DNA from: JBLHGU01 sp047615875
GTDB taxonomy: Bacteria > Pseudomonadota > Gammaproteobacteria > Arenicellales > CAJQKF01
DNA length: 6,392 nucleotides
Direction: 5' to 3'
NCBI GenBank assembly: GCA_047615875.1
Contig: JBLHGU010000273.1
Location: 1-6,392 of the forward strand
The notes under the pieces are model-generated. The model saw nothing but the letters and a program-made list of their open reading frames with translations, was not told the origin of the DNA and searched no databases. A program made the position numbers and the translations under genes. Positions 6,079-6,392 of the stretch are shown here, one piece after another; the first letter of the stretch is position 1, and each line of letters opens with the position of its first letter.

Positions 6079-6392
6079 TGGGTATTAATGAAACAAATCT
6101 GGATCCTGTAACCACGCGTGGTGCAATCCGGATCGAAGATGTTGTGAAGATTTATGATCCGGATGGTGCTGCCGTTATGGCTGTTGATCACTGTTCTATA
6201 GATATCCCAGCAGGCGAGATATGCATGATTGTTGGCCCGTCGGGCTGTGGCAAGACGACTTTGCTCAATGCCATCGCAGGCTTTCACGGAATAACATCTG
6301 GTCAGATTTATCTCGATAACGAATTATTATGCGGACCGGGAAAGGCGCAGGCGGAACCAGGTTCAGATCGAATTGTGGTTTTTCAAAATGGT
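6078..6392 (+). CDS. ABC importer ATP-binding protein, N-terminal part (cut by window edge)
   Basis: 105 codons are open from ATG 6078-6080 to the right edge. GGAG (6067-6070) lies 7 bases upstream, and the ATG overlaps the permease stop as TAATG. The Walker A loop is GPSGCGKTT (53-61) and the Q-loop glutamine is at 103 in VVFQNG. The signature motif, Walker B and H-loop lie beyond the window. The start IRIEDVVKIYD with the LLNAIAGF helix after Walker A fits the SsuB/TauB/NrtD group that energises NitT/TauT importers from the cytoplasmic face. The segment between strand and Q-loop (about 81-99) is somewhat longer than in typical members (ELLCGPGKAQAEPGSDR). It completes the importer as third gene of the operon. 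Confidence 0.93.
   Translation, partial: MGINETNLDPVTTRGAIRIEDVVKIYDPDGAAVMAVDHCSIDIPAGEICMIVGPSGCGKTTLLNAIAGFHGITSGQIYLDNELLCGPGKAQAEPGSDRIVVFQNG

Noticed and set aside
6075..6287. Minus-strand open frame of 70 codons over the ATPase start
   Set aside because: It is antisense to the clear Walker A coding region and has no recognisable motif.
1..6392. CRISPR array, insertion sequence, tRNA or rRNA
   Set aside because: No regularly spaced repeats, transposase frame, terminal inverted repeats or tRNA cloverleaf could be recognised.

Overview
The window reads as chromosomal DNA from a Gram-negative bacterium, probably a proteobacterium and possibly a gammaproteobacterium of moderate GC. The evidence is an export signal without a lipobox on a periplasmic binding protein, and a LysR regulator and DMT permease of proteobacterial type. 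The taxon is an inference; no rRNA or other marker is present.

Layout. The left part is on the minus strand. At the left edge lies the N-terminal end of an EamA/DMT-type membrane transporter (146 down to 1, cut by the window). Upstream of it is a complete formate--tetrahydrofolate ligase gene, fhs (1998 to 319), with a TTG start behind a strong Shine-Dalgarno. Upstream of that is a complete LysR-type regulator (3091 to 2195). The regulator is divergent from a plus-strand ABC importer operon of the nitrate/sulfonate/taurine (NitT/TauT) type: periplasmic binding protein (3866-5011), permease (5224-6078) and ATPase (from 6078, cut at the right edge). The permease and ATPase overlap by one base (TAATG). 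The binding protein and permease are separated by 212 bp holding a very stable hairpin.

The 774-bp divergent spacer is the least explained part. Its right half (about 3545-3750) contains a run of four perfect or near-perfect stem-loops and a 13-codon ORF with its own Shine-Dalgarno. It lies upstream of the binding-protein gene on the same strand and could be a structured, regulatory 5' leader. I could not match it to any riboswitch class I know.

How the genes may work together. Fhs captures formate as 10-formyl-tetrahydrofolate. The LysR protein resembles, from memory, the LysR regulators found beside formate dehydrogenase operons. A plausible reading is a C1/formate-linked locus in which the LysR protein controls fhs, the divergent importer, or both. 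The imported substrate cannot be read from the sequence.
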